Of a stretch of 64,000 bases of DNA, positions 10,634 through 20,593 are shown piece by piece. Position 1 is the stretch's first letter, and each line of letters begins with the position of its first letter. Origin of the DNA: Cladophialophora immunda (Eukaryota; Ascomycota; Eurotiomycetes; Chaetothyriales; Herpotrichiellaceae). The notes beneath the pieces were generated by a model. The model was given only the letters and a program-made list of their open reading frames with translations, was not told the origin of the DNA and searched no databases. Where the stretch lies: positions 4,526,001 through 4,590,000 of the forward strand of contig NW_015622541.1 in the NCBI RefSeq assembly GCF_000835495.1. Direction: 5' to 3'. Both the position numbers and the translations under genes were made by a program.

Positions 10634-13153
10634 ATGGATCGACCGCCTTCGAGGTCGCGAGCTCCCATGAGCATGGAGGCCTTGCTTGATGAAGAAAACA
10701 GAGAAGTTCTAGCTGCCCTTGATCGAAAACGACCCTCCAGTCCCATTCCCAGGTTCAAACCTCCTAGGACCGCCACTCCGCCGCCCGTCCGCAGCATGCT
10801 TGACGTCGACTCTCCGACTCCGCGACATGGCTCCATAGCGGGCATCGGTGTTGGAGTCACGAGTCCCAATTCATCTAGAAAGCCGGCCAAAGAACTCGAT
10901 CCCTCAGACCCCAGTAGCTGGACCTCTCCTCATTCCAGCAAACCGAGCTCCCCCGTCCTCACCAAGACCTCTCCAGTGACCACGAGACAGCGGAACTCGT
11001 CAGAGACCGAACGGCCGGTGGGGTTGCCAAAGATACAGGCGGACGAGAAGCGAGGATTCGAGCAAAATTATCAGTTTGATATCTCCTCAATACCTTCATC
11101 TTCATCTGCATCGCGCTCTTCCCCGGATAACAAGAGACCACGTGAGGGTTCTGGCTCCGCCATGGCCGCTGCTTTGTCCGGGGATCTCGCTTCCCTCCAT
11201 GTAGGCGTCCCAGCAGGGGGCCATGGAAGACATAATTCCACCGTGGGTGTCGGTGCTAGCTCAAGATCTCCATCCTCACGCATTCGGAAGCCTGAACCCC
11301 CAAAAGCAGGATTCCTCAGCCCCACCAGTCCATCAGGTCCCTTAACGACGAGATCCGGAACTGTTGTGGACGATCAGGCGCATCTTCGATTGTCGTCAGG
11401 TAGCTTCTCGACTGCAACCGAAGATTCAGAAGAAGGATTTGATCGTTTCACCAAGGACCGTGTTGCGGGTGAAGAGGATGCTGTGGACGACAGTGACGAG
11501 GATGTCTTGTCTCCCAGTAGTGATGAAGACGAGACTAGGGGTCGGTCGGAAAGACGAAAACTGTCAGCCACCACGGCAGCCACCGATGCAAAGTCCTCTG
11601 CCACGAATGGTGCTTCATCACCTGAGGGTGTCAAGAGAACCTCGCACTCTCAACAATTCGTCAGGTCGCTACTTGAGCCATCCATTTCCATTACCAGTCC
11701 CACAGGAGAAAATGTGACAGATCAGAAAGGTGACACGGGTACACCTATTAGACGGTCGTCTGTGACATCGGCTGAGGAAGATGATGATGAGGAAGCCGCC
11801 ATCAGGAAGGCCAAAACTCTGGCGTTGAATATATCACCACTTGACTCCACCGTGGCCGACCGGCATGTGCGAATCATTCTGCGCGGGAACTGGGCGCATT
11901 TCTACCAAGAGTCGGAGGTCGGCAAAAGGACGGCAAGACTCTATCTCCTTTGCAGTGATCAAAGCGTTGAAGCAAGCTATGCCATGGAATGGGTTGTAGG
12001 CACCATGATGAGGGATGGTGATACTCTCCTTGCCATCTACGCAATTGAGGATGAAAGTTCTGGGAAGACTACCGAAGCCGAAAGAGAGATTCTGACAGCC
12101 GAAGGTAGCAAGGCTGGAAAAGACGCTTCCGCCGTCATGCAGACTCTGACCCGCCAGACAACACAGGGAGGTGGCACCAGTTTCGGATTAGGAAAGGAAT
12201 CACAGTATATCCCCGCCACTGAAGTCGAGAGCCTTACTGGCAGTGTCGACGCAAGAAAAGTCTCTAAGAAAGAAATGGAGCGTTTAAAAGCTATCGAGGG
12301 CTTGACACAGGATTTTGTCAAGTTGGTCCGCAAGACGACACTGCAAGTGAGATGCATGGTCGAAGTCATACACTGCAAGAGTCCAAAACATTTGATTCTT
12401 GGAGCGGTTTGTTCCCCTAACCTTTATACATGACCATTTCTGACCTTCTCCTAGATTGACGAGCTCGACCCAACTCTCTGCGTCGTGGGCACGCGTGGCC
12501 GCAGTTCTCTGAAAGGCGTCCTCCTTGGATCCTTCTCCAACTATCTTGTCACCAAATCCTCAGTGCCAGTCATGGTTGCGCGCAAGAAAATGAGGAAGAC
12601 CCACTCGAACACCCGCATCAGTAGCTCTAAAGTACGTTTAACCAACAATTTGATGGCCAGCCATCTTCCCCCCAAACGACGAGGCTTGCAACAAGCGAGA
12701 ATTGATTAGCGGTCAAAAAATGGTGCACGGCAGGGACATCCAGAGCAGAAACCAGCCGAGTCACCAGCCAAAAAGAAACAGAAGAAGCGCAAGATTGACT
12801 GGAAGGAGCGAGAAGCCAAGCTACAGGAGCAGCAGGGGAGGATTGATTAGCAATCAGAAAAGGAGAACCAGAGAATGCAATGGGAGGCGAGTCAAGCCGA
12901 GTGGGAAAAAAGGAGGCAGAACAGTGGCGACGACAAGGGCAAGAGGACGGGAGCGGTCGAAGATATCGAAGCCGGCAGCGGGCAGCTCATGGAAACAAAG
13001 CAATTGGAACGCACGGATTCTAATGACTCATTACTCCCTAAGTTGTCTGTCGAAGCCGTGCAAGAAGCGGCGACCACTTCGAGTCTATTGCGGAAGAAAT
13101 TGTCCATCGCACACCTTTTCAGTCCAATGTTCATGTCTCGACCTGACAGCTGA
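10634..13153 (+). CDS. universal stress protein (UspA-domain) with disordered N-terminus
   Basis: Large fungal UspA-family protein. Exons: 10634-12406, 12455-12631 and a third. Residues 1-395 are Ser/Pro/acidic and disordered. The Usp fold follows: DRHVRIILRGNWAHFYQES, then AMEWVVGTMMRDGDTLLAIYAI, HLILGAIDELDPTLCVVGTRGRSSLKG and GSFSNYLVTKSSVPVMVARK, with the nucleotide-loop G-x2-G-x9-G(S/T)-like pattern around TRGRSSLKGVLLGSFSN. Intron 1 is 48 nt (12407-12454). Intron 2 starts at 12632 (GTACGT). With the acceptor at 12709 the protein is 696 residues, ending at an in-frame TAG (12848-12850). With the acceptor at 12850 it skips 46 codons and runs to TGA 13151-13153 (750 residues). Reading through the TAG would give 797. 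Stress-signal binding of ATP is family inference. Confidence 0.85.
12407..12454 (+). other. USP gene intron 1
   Basis: 48-nt intron GTTTGT...CTCCTAG in phase 0; without splicing the frame stops soon after 12407. Confidence 0.85.
12848..13153 (+). other. coding-like extension after the in-frame TAG of the USP gene
   Basis: TAG followed by CAATCA (CAR-YYA type) and then 100 open codons in the same frame to TGA. The charged helical pattern before (KEREAKLQEQQ) continues directly after it (KENQRMQWEASQAEWEKRRQ), and the end carries VEAVQEAATTSSLLRKKLSIAHLF. This continuity says the segment is protein, reached by alternative splicing, readthrough, or interrupted by a nonsense change. Confidence 0.65.
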
Positions 13154-14042
13154 GACACAATGGAATGGCACGAGAGATGTTAATGGCGGCATTCTCAGCA
13201 TACAGACTGTTATCTAGTTATGAACAGGGCGGAAGAGATCCGTCAGCGGGACGTCTGGCCACCAGAGTTAACATCGGACGAGGATATGTCGAGGATCTAG
13301 AGACGCAGCGACAGCGGAGCACAAGCGTTAGCATGACAGAAAGGATCAACGGCGCACCCAGGGCCGACGGTCGAAGATTGGAAATGACGATTGTGAATGA
13401 ATGTTATGATAGTCGATAGTGGTTGCTGGGCGAAAGGGAACAGTGTTCAAACGCTTCTGCTTCGACACAGACGCCCAGCTGGAGTAATATAGCACAAAGC
13501 AGCATGAAAACAAAGCAATGCAAGACAATCAACGGCGATGCACAACTTCAACATTCGATTCTGTCCATTCAAACGTGTCTGTCCGTTGGAGCAATAGATG
13601 TGTATCTCTGATTGCTGTGTTAGAGCATTTCGTAGCCGCTTCATCGCCGTCATAAACGGTTCTTCATCGTTGCATATTTGCCCTGTCTTCCCTCATCCGG
13701 TCCAGCATTTAGAAACCAGAGTCCAAGGGTGCTGACTGGACTGACACCTCGACTTTGCCGGTCTCGCGTTGGGAAGAGCAGGGCCACCGGCACTGGCACC
13801 GGTACGGCACCGGTATCAGGGAACAAGGGAATGGCTTAACCACCAAAAGTTTGTGCTGGCGTCCCAGAAGACGGTGATGTCGTGGTGACTCCCTCGAGCC
13901 AAGCTCGTTGTCGCCTTTCTCCTCTCGCTTACTCCGCCCTGGATTCCTCCCATCGGGAAGTAAAACGGGCGTTCGGAACAATGGGGGGAAAAGGGGGGGA
14001 GGATCGAAAAAGAGAAAATGTCGAGTCCGTCCCCTTCCTCGG
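13154..14042. other. convergent intergenic region
   Basis: 3' flanks of the USP gene (+) and the deaminase gene (-). Short direct repeats of GGCACCGGTA occur near 13787-13817. Frames here (for example 13165-13419, +) have no support beyond being open. Confidence 0.5.
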
Positions 14043-14897
14043 TCACTGCGGGACGTCGACCTCCATCATCCTCTTCTTGGGATTCCGGGGCAGCGCCTCC
14101 TGCCGCCGTCTCTCCTCGGGCGAGATGTCGTCGACATTCGTGGGCCCCTGCGCGTGGCTGTGCGTGGGCGTGTCTCTTGAAGATCCCCCCTCTTCCTTCA
14201 CCACAACGACATGTCCCTCCTTGGCCACGCGGAGGATCTCCTCCTCCATCCCCGCCACGTATTCCCAGGGCACGCCGGCGGCGTCCAGCATCTGCAGGCT
14301 CTGCGAGTCCTGCACGAACGTGCCGGGCTCGCGGGCCCCGAAGACGACCTTCCTGATGCCGCCGCCACCGCCGCCGCCGGTCGCCGCTGTCGGGTCCCTC
14401 GTCGCGACGATCCGCTGCACGCACGGCGTGTTCCCGCTGAGCCGCTTCCCGCACGGCTCCAGCGTCGTGTACAGGTAGACGTTCCTCTCCGGCGTGAGCA
14501 CGCGGCGGCCCAGCAGGGCCAGGTCCGAGGGCGACGAGGACAGGGACGGGGAGGTCGAGGTCGACAGGATACCGTGCGCGTGCGCGAGTTTCGTCAGCGC
14601 GTTCTGCTCCGCGTGCGTGTTCCCCTCGAGCTCCAGCGTGTATCCCGTCGACAAGACCTCGCCTTCCATCACAACATCGTTCTCGTTCTGTGCTTCTCCT
14701 CCTCCAACTACCCCTTCTTTTACATTGGATGTCGTGGCGGCCCCGTCGGAGCCGGTGCTAGGTGACGCAGCGAACGACACGATCACGCATCCGACCCGGA
14801 AGTTCGTGGGCTTCGGCGGCGACTGGCGTGCAAGGGACAGGGCCTGTCGCAGGTAGTGCAGGTGCGTGGCCTGCGAGGGTTCCGAGGCGGGGGCCAT
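14043..14897 (-). CDS. RibD/Rib2-type pyrimidine (DRAP) deaminase
   Basis: 284 residues from the ATG at 14897 (upstream in-frame codons are not ATG). It belongs to the cytidine-deaminase fold: NTHAEQNAL gives the zinc ligand His95 and proton-shuttle Glu97, and EPCGKRLSGNTPC gives ligands Cys149 and Cys159, with the spacing of RibD/Rib2 deaminases that act on the riboflavin precursor diaminohydroxyphosphoribosylaminopyrimidine. NFRVGCVIV at 32-40 forms the first strand. Two low-complexity insertions (about 44-79 Gly/Asn/Ser and 112-127 Ser) and a charged C-terminal tail are extra. There is no reductase or pseudouridine-synthase domain, so it is deaminase only. The substrate is inferred from family; other nucleobase analogues are possible. 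Confidence 0.78.
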   Translation of the reverse strand: MAPASEPSQATHLHYLRQALSLARQSPPKPTNFRVGCVIVSFAASPSTGSDGAATTSNVKEGVVGGGEAQNENDVVMEGEVLSTGYTLELEGNTHAEQNALTKLAHAHGILSTSTSPSLSSSPSDLALLGRRVLTPERNVYLYTTLEPCGKRLSGNTPCVQRIVATRDPTAATGGGGGGGIRKVVFGAREPGTFVQDSQSLQMLDAAGVPWEYVAGMEEEILRVAKEGHVVVVKEEGGSSRDTPTHSHAQGPTNVDDISPEERRRQEALPRNPKKRMMEVDVPQ

Positions 14898-15683
14898 CGC
14901 TGCCCGGGTTTGCAAGGACGGTGGCTAAGTTGTGTAATGTAGATCTGGCCGGGGAACTTTGCAGGGGATCGAAGATATTGACAAGCACCTGGTCTGCAAG
15001 GATGCAAGGACAGATAGATGGTCGTCTTGTCATGGATCGGCCTTCATCTGTGGAAACGTAGAGAAGATAGTCTGGCACACACTAACGCCTCTAGATTAGT
15101 CGGGGGTCAGCATACTCGCTGTGTTTTGTGCTACGCAATGCGAAACGGTGCGATTCCCAGAGACGTCAATGGCTCATGGCAAATGCGGGGAAGTGGACGA
15201 GGCTGAAAGTCTGGTGAGGCTGAGATGTGGCACCCCGCATCAACGAGGCTGGGTCGCATCTTGATATCAGGTCAAACCGGTCCCTAGTCTTGACCGCAAA
15301 GGTAGAAATAGATAGTAAATAGGTCCCTTTTATACATCGCTCTCCCGCTTATTTACACGCAGAATGAAAATAGTGGTATCTTCTGTCCTTTGAGCCCAAA
15401 CGCCGCCTGTGGCTGCTTTCCATTGTCCGCCACGATTTTCCAGCCCTCCTTGCAACTGTGGTTCTTCCCTAGCTTCTGATTGCGTCCGAACCATGTTCCG
15501 TTCAACTGAAATGAAGAAAAGGGAAAGAAACAACCCTCCATGCCAATCCGAGATCACATACTAAAAAGCCCAAGTCTCAGACATCAAGAAAGATCCCGTC
15601 ATAACTCCATGCCCAAAAGGACAAGTCCTGCGCTTCCCCAGGTGAAACAGACCAATACCCGAAAAGAAAACAACCAACGAGAT
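14898..15683. other. intergenic, upstream of the deaminase
   Basis: Promoter of the deaminase and 3' flank of the WD40 gene, both on the minus strand. Only short frames without motifs. Confidence 0.5.
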
Positions 15684-18600
15684 TCATACATTGGACCCCA
15701 GTATATCCTTGCTGCCCGAAGCTGTTGTCGGAGATTGAGTCATACTTGATCCCTCCAACAAAACCGCCAACTGATCAACTTCGCTCTCTGTCACAACTTT
15801 TGCTTTGTCACTGGTATTTGCTGCTCGAGCATCTTGCTGTTGTCCCGAGGGCGTTCTGTTCTTCCTCTCCTGAAGTATCTTCAACAGCCCGGAAATTTCA
15901 AACTCTAGATCATCCAGATCAACTGCCTCTTTACTGAGGGTCAACTTTTTCTTATATATCTTGAGCATCCGTGTCGCCTGATCGGTTGCCATGGCCATAC
16001 TGCCAAAATCGGATGCTTGGCTCATACTCTGCCGGCGGCCTTGAGCTGCTGCTTGAGCCCGCAGATCAGAAGGCACCGAAGGCGGTCTTCGCAATCGCCC
16101 ATTGTTGGCTTTTTGCCGCAGTTTCGGAGTGCTCGGCATCGAGACGGCCGTTGCAGGCGGCGATGGCGAGCGCTCTGCCAATGGTGTTCTTTTAGACTCG
16201 ATGTCTTTGCTGATGTCTGCTCGAGACCTTTGACTTCTTAATTTCGATGGCCCTCTTGGCGGCGGAGAAGGTGAACGTCGCATCTCTGCTTTCTCACCAC
16301 TGGGTGAATCGCTGTGCTCGGTAGGAAACCCGGTCTTCCTACTTGGCGTTTCTTCAAGGTCTTCGAGGGACGTCGCAAGAGCAAGTCTTGACGTCTTCCG
16401 CTGCAATCGCACCGGCGACAGAGACCGAGGAGTAGAAGGTGACGCTTGCCCATTCGCCCCTAGGAGTTCCGTTATATCACTCTTTGTCAAAACCTTTCTC
16501 AATGGCGGAAGTGATGACGGCGTGGGTTTAGCCACCTCGGTTTCGTCAGCAACCAGTCCCAAGCCTCCAGCCTGTCCTTGTGAGATGCTTGGCGTGAGTA
16601 ATAGAGGTGCTATCTTCGAGATGCTCCAGATCATGATGGTGCCGTCCAAGCCAGTGCTTATGACCGTACACCGAGAACCGGGACTCGAATTATTGGGCTG
16701 TTCAAGGAGGGCGATATCACTCACTCCCTCCGTATGTCCAGATTCTCGCGCTAGAAGTGTGAAATTCCTCTCATTGTAGACCCGGATAGATTTGTCCATG
16801 GAGCAGTATCCGATCAGCATCTTTTGATCTCCATTGTCTGGGATCGACGAGCAGACCATAGAATTCAAAAAAACGGTATCATCGGTTTCCACATCGCCGA
16901 CCTTGAACGACTCGAGCAATGTGCCTGTGGAGATATCGACATTTGTAACACGACGGTCCATGGTCGACACGATCAAGGTGTTTCCAGATGCCATCGCCAT
17001 CGACAGCGGTGTGCCTTTGAGTGTTAAGACCTTGGTAGCGAGATAGGCCACAGCTTTGACACCATGGGGCTGTCGCAGCATTCGCTCGCGAATGACCAGA
17101 GACCGATCTGTAGAACAAGACAGTAATTTCTCGCCGTTCTGAATGAACATCACTTGATTGACGGACCCAACGTGGTCATCCATCGTCTGTAGGAGCTCAA
17201 AGGAATCGCTGTTCACGTGGAACAACTGTATCATCCGGTCTCTGCTGCATGTCGCAACAAGCGATCCAGACTCAAGAACGTCGATCGAGGTGATCTCTGC
17301 GCTGTGTGCCCTGATTGTGTGTGCAATTTGCCAATCGTGGCTCTTGATCAGTTTCAATAATCCAAATCGATCACCAGCGATGAAGATATCATGAGGGGAG
17401 AGAAAACGCATCTGGGTCAGCTCATTCTCAAACTCATCGTCTCGTGACTCAGCCGTGTCAGGAGGCAGACTCTCTTGCTTCAGTAGTGCGCCGCTGGAAC
17501 TCCAGAACTTCACTTCTCCATTCTTCGAGTAGGTGAAAAAGTTGCCTTGGGCAGCAGACTCTGGAAGCGTCCGCACTCCTAGAATGACGCTTTTGTGAGC
17601 GGCAAATGTGGGTTGAAGGTTGTCCCCATCCTCCAAACCGCGACGCTGGATTTGCAAACAGCCATCATTGTTCAACGTAATCGTGTGGTTTGTGAGCGTC
17701 CCTATGGCCACTAAACTTCTCTCCGCCTGGTCAAGCAAGCCGAGCGAGCGTCGTATGGATGACAAGCGAGGTTTCCGCGACGAGAGCTTGGAAGGCGATT
17801 TACTCTCCTCTCTCCGCAACGTGTCAAAATTCTCGCTGTGCACCCCGTGGGGAGTGCCCACCAACAGTCTTCTGTCTTCCAGAATGAAGGCGATGGAGGT
17901 GATGGAGAAATCCAGCTTCTTTAGAACTTTGAGCTCCAGCACGTTCTGAGAGATGTCGACCAAACAAACTTGTCCAGTTTCCGTGCCAATGACGACGTTG
18001 ATTTCGTCGACTGACACGGCACACGTAAACGTGCTGTCCACCATTGGCCCCAGCAAGACATTACGACTTTGCAACGGAACTGGTCCGGGGCTCGATAGGG
18101 ATGCTTCGGATGGGCGATATCTCAATCTCCTGGCGGGTGACTGCTTTCTTGCGTCCTGTATTTGCCAGAGTCGAACGCATCTCGTGCCAACCGTTATCAC
18201 ATTATTGCCACACCAAGTCATATCAAAAATGTTGGCAGTGCACTTGTTGGCCGAGTGTAAACTCAATTGACCGGTTTTGACATTACAGGACCAGACGAAC
18301 AAGAATCCGTCCTTGTAGTCGCCCAGAGTCGCCAAATGTTTCGTGTCTGAGCTGAAAGCTATGCATCTCAGGCCGTAGGTATGATCCGTGACGATGGAAG
18401 TAGGTACCTCACAGGAGGCTTCTTCGGCAGTTGAAAACAGGAGAACTCGAGGGTTGTAACCTGCTTCCCCGACTGCGAGCCAGTGGCCGTCACGACTCAG
18501 AGCCACGCAAGCTGCGGTTTTGATACGCTCCCTTGCGGTCCATGTCTGCCCGCCAGACTCTTCTAGCCATTCGCGGCCTGCGGGGCCACCGTTATATTCT

Positions 18601-19001
18601 TCCAGTCCCTTTCTGGGAGTAAACGTGCTGATCCTCCTCCTGGATGGCGTGGTTGATGGTGAGCTTTCATAGTGAGAAGTGGGTGGATTCAGTGAAACCG
18701 CAGTCGGTCGGGCCTTGAAATATCGGAGGATAGGTGTATCATCGGAACCGAGCCTCGCAAGCACCGCTACCGCTCCCGCGCAATAGGCGTACGAGCTTGT
18801 TCTCGGACAGCATGCCAGCCCACTCGGACCATTTGTCGTTGTCCCAATAACCCTCTGCAATTGCAGCGCATAGTCCGTAGAGCGAGCCTTGCGAGCAAGC
18901 CCGGTTCCGGCCTTGGGAATGGGCGAAGGAGTCGGGGTCGAGCGCAGGGAGGGGACTTGAGTGTTCAGCCGGCTTCGAAGACTGTAGGGCTGTGAGGACA
19001 T
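15684..19001 (-). CDS. WD40-repeat scaffold protein, MABP1/WDR62-like
   Basis: 1105 residues in one exon, ATG at 19001. After a basic N-terminus (SYLRSR-like, 1-45) come about twelve or more WD40 blades to about residue 800, visible as repeated DGHWLAVGE, FSSDTKHLATLGD, GFLFVWSC, GTRCVRLWQI, SLVATCSRDRMIQLFHV, NGEKLLSCSTDRSLVIRE and GLDGTIMIWSI motifs, enough for two beta-propellers. Residues about 860-1000 are Ser/Pro/Arg-rich and disordered, and a short predicted helix/coiled coil (QATRMLKIYKKKLTLSKEAV, about 1006-1045) lies near the end. This order matches the MAPK-binding protein 1/WDR62 family, scaffolds linked to MAP-kinase signalling and centrosome function in animals. The fungal role is not known to me. 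Confidence 0.8.
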   Translation of the reverse strand: MSSQPYSLRSRLNTQVPSLRSTPTPSPIPKAGTGLARKARSTDYALQLQRVIGTTTNGPSGLACCPRTSSYAYCAGAVAVLARLGSDDTPILRYFKARPTAVSLNPPTSHYESSPSTTPSRRRISTFTPRKGLEEYNGGPAGREWLEESGGQTWTARERIKTAACVALSRDGHWLAVGEAGYNPRVLLFSTAEEASCEVPTSIVTDHTYGLRCIAFSSDTKHLATLGDYKDGFLFVWSCNVKTGQLSLHSANKCTANIFDMTWCGNNVITVGTRCVRLWQIQDARKQSPARRLRYRPSEASLSSPGPVPLQSRNVLLGPMVDSTFTCAVSVDEINVVIGTETGQVCLVDISQNVLELKVLKKLDFSITSIAFILEDRRLLVGTPHGVHSENFDTLRREESKSPSKLSSRKPRLSSIRRSLGLLDQAERSLVAIGTLTNHTITLNNDGCLQIQRRGLEDGDNLQPTFAAHKSVILGVRTLPESAAQGNFFTYSKNGEVKFWSSSGALLKQESLPPDTAESRDDEFENELTQMRFLSPHDIFIAGDRFGLLKLIKSHDWQIAHTIRAHSAEITSIDVLESGSLVATCSRDRMIQLFHVNSDSFELLQTMDDHVGSVNQVMFIQNGEKLLSCSTDRSLVIRERMLRQPHGVKAVAYLATKVLTLKGTPLSMAMASGNTLIVSTMDRRVTNVDISTGTLLESFKVGDVETDDTVFLNSMVCSSIPDNGDQKMLIGYCSMDKSIRVYNERNFTLLARESGHTEGVSDIALLEQPNNSSPGSRCTVISTGLDGTIMIWSISKIAPLLLTPSISQGQAGGLGLVADETEVAKPTPSSLPPLRKVLTKSDITELLGANGQASPSTPRSLSPVRLQRKTSRLALATSLEDLEETPSRKTGFPTEHSDSPSGEKAEMRRSPSPPPRGPSKLRSQRSRADISKDIESKRTPLAERSPSPPATAVSMPSTPKLRQKANNGRLRRPPSVPSDLRAQAAAQGRRQSMSQASDFGSMAMATDQATRMLKIYKKKLTLSKEAVDLDDLEFEISGLLKILQERKNRTPSGQQQDARAANTSDKAKVVTESEVDQLAVLLEGSSMTQSPTTASGSKDILGSNV

Positions 19002-19640
19002 GTTTCACATTGCTGGTCATATGCCGTTTCGGTGCGAAAGGGAAAGCATCGAGTACCGATAGTCGACAGGCAAAGTAGAGAGAGGAAAGGTCCACCCGCA
19101 ATCGTCATGTATTCACAAATTATTTGGCGGTGTGGTCTGGTGCGAGTCGGATGACCGAGAAGCCGTGGATACCTCACCTCCCGCTGAAAGGACATTCATT
19201 CATCCATCGAGTCCGGAAAGCAACAAAAGCGAGCGAAACAACTCGAGGAAACGAGTCGGAAATGGTTGTTGTGCAGATCATTGATGGTGGTGGTGGTTGA
19301 ACGCACTTTCGGCCCATCTCGTGTTTACATTCTTTCCCAATGTGGGAAAGATCGGGCAAGCCACATTTCTCAGCCTCATCGAGTCTTGGCTGTGGCGCCA
19401 CATCTCCGTAGTCTCTTCAAGCACCGCGCAGTTACCATAATCTCATCTTATTATTCCCAATTCCCTGCGAATGCAAAAAGGTATATGTCGTGCCAGGAAC
19501 AATCAGCTGCGGCGATTTTATGCGAAATTATTACATAGCTATGGTATCAACGGTAAATGTACAAAGGCATGGAATTGAGACTTCAACACTTCTCCCTTCA
19601 TTCTCCTCCAATGCGAGGCAAGTGCGCGCATAAGCGCCGC
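19002..19640. promoter_or_regulatory. promoter of the WD40 gene and 3' flank of the secreted-protein gene
   Basis: About 640 nt. The part next to 19001 is the promoter and leader of the minus-strand WD40 gene. No RNA gene or additional frame supported. Confidence 0.4.
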
Positions 19641-20593
19641 TCAAGAGTTCTCAAAAAAGTCACTACCACAGTCATAAATAGCGGTCAACAGATCGACGAC
19701 GTTCTCGGGGAACTCAATGATACTATCCAGTGTGAAGCTGAACGTCCCCGATATCGCCCAGGCTGCCTGCGATCCGCAAATGGTGGGCTCGGATCTCGTC
19801 ACATCTGTGAGCCAATACACGAAGTTGTCGGCCTCAAACAGGAAAATGGGCGTCAGGAGCAGGATGGTCTCAGGCTCGTGTCGCAGAATCCATCGGAACA
19901 GCACCGTGAATTCGTACCAGTTTAATTCTTGCTGGGTGGCGGGAGCTGAGGCCAGCACATCGGCCTTGTCTGCTTTTGACCACTCAGTGGCAGTGGCCTC
20001 TGCCTCGCCCCAGGCATAGTCATGGTCCTACTGGATTGTCAGCAGTCGATTCGGCCAGCGCGGGCGATAGCGACAGGATTGAGGCTTGAGAGATACAAAC
20101 GATGGTGCATGTCCATCTCTCGAAATCGCCCAAAACAAAAAAAGAGACTGACCTGTCGTGTTGCGAACGTGCCATCTCGCATTGCGATGAAAAAATCCCT
20201 CCACAATGTAGTGCCGGGATTTCCGCCCGTGTCTGTACTGAGACCCAGGGCCATGGCGCCACCGCGTTGGATTGCCTCGACAATGCCCGTGTCGACATAA
20301 CTGATCCAGCTATTGGGCGCGCCGAGATTCTTGCTAATGAAGAAGGTGATGACCCCCTCAATGGCGCGGAATTGGTCGGCAGAGTTCAAGGGACCAAACC
20401 ATTGACTCTCCATATACTGTACGAACGTCAGGCGTTCTTGCATGGTTGAAGACTGGATCTGGTCGAACGTGCAGCTGAGCGTCTGCTGACAAGCTGGCCA
20501 TCCCGTTTGGCGCGTCTCCAGAGATGGTATTGCCGAGCCTGTGACCGTCGCGAGCAGAGGCATCGCTGCAAAGAGTGCTTTTGAGACACGCAT
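19641..20593 (-). CDS. secreted protein of unknown function with Kex2-type site
   Basis: Two exons, 20153-20593 and 19641-20027, joined across a 125-nt intron (GTCAGT...CCAGTAG, phase 0), give 275 residues. The start at 20593 (MRVSKALFAAMPLLATVTGSA) gives a good signal peptide; an upstream in-frame ATG at 20638 would bury it. A dibasic-like LETRQ just after suggests Kex2-type trimming. The mature part has about four Cys (ACQQTLSCTF near the start, TICGSQ and YDCGSDFF near the end), which fits disulphide pairing of N- and C-termini. It is rich in aromatic residues (WISYVDTG, NWYEFTVLFRWILRHEPE). I do not recognise the family; it may be an extracellular enzyme or effector-like protein. Confidence 0.72.
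20028..20152 (-). other. intron of the secreted-protein gene
   Basis: 125 nt, GTCAGT to TAG. Choosing TAG rather than the CAG four bases earlier is required to avoid an immediate stop and to keep the frame. Confidence 0.7.

Noticed and set aside
13816..14454. 212-codon minus-strand frame overlapping the deaminase 3' half
   Set aside because: Arg/Gly/Asp repetitive shadow in a different phase of the same strand.
14211..14765. 184-codon frame on the plus strand across the deaminase gene
   Set aside because: Antisense shadow of a GC-rich, low-complexity coding region; Arg-rich with no motif, while the minus strand has intact deaminase motifs.
19641..20027. Second exon of the secreted protein as a separate gene starting at 19958
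   Set aside because: The upstream residues join in frame to exon 1 across a good intron, and both ends share the Cys pattern of one secreted protein.
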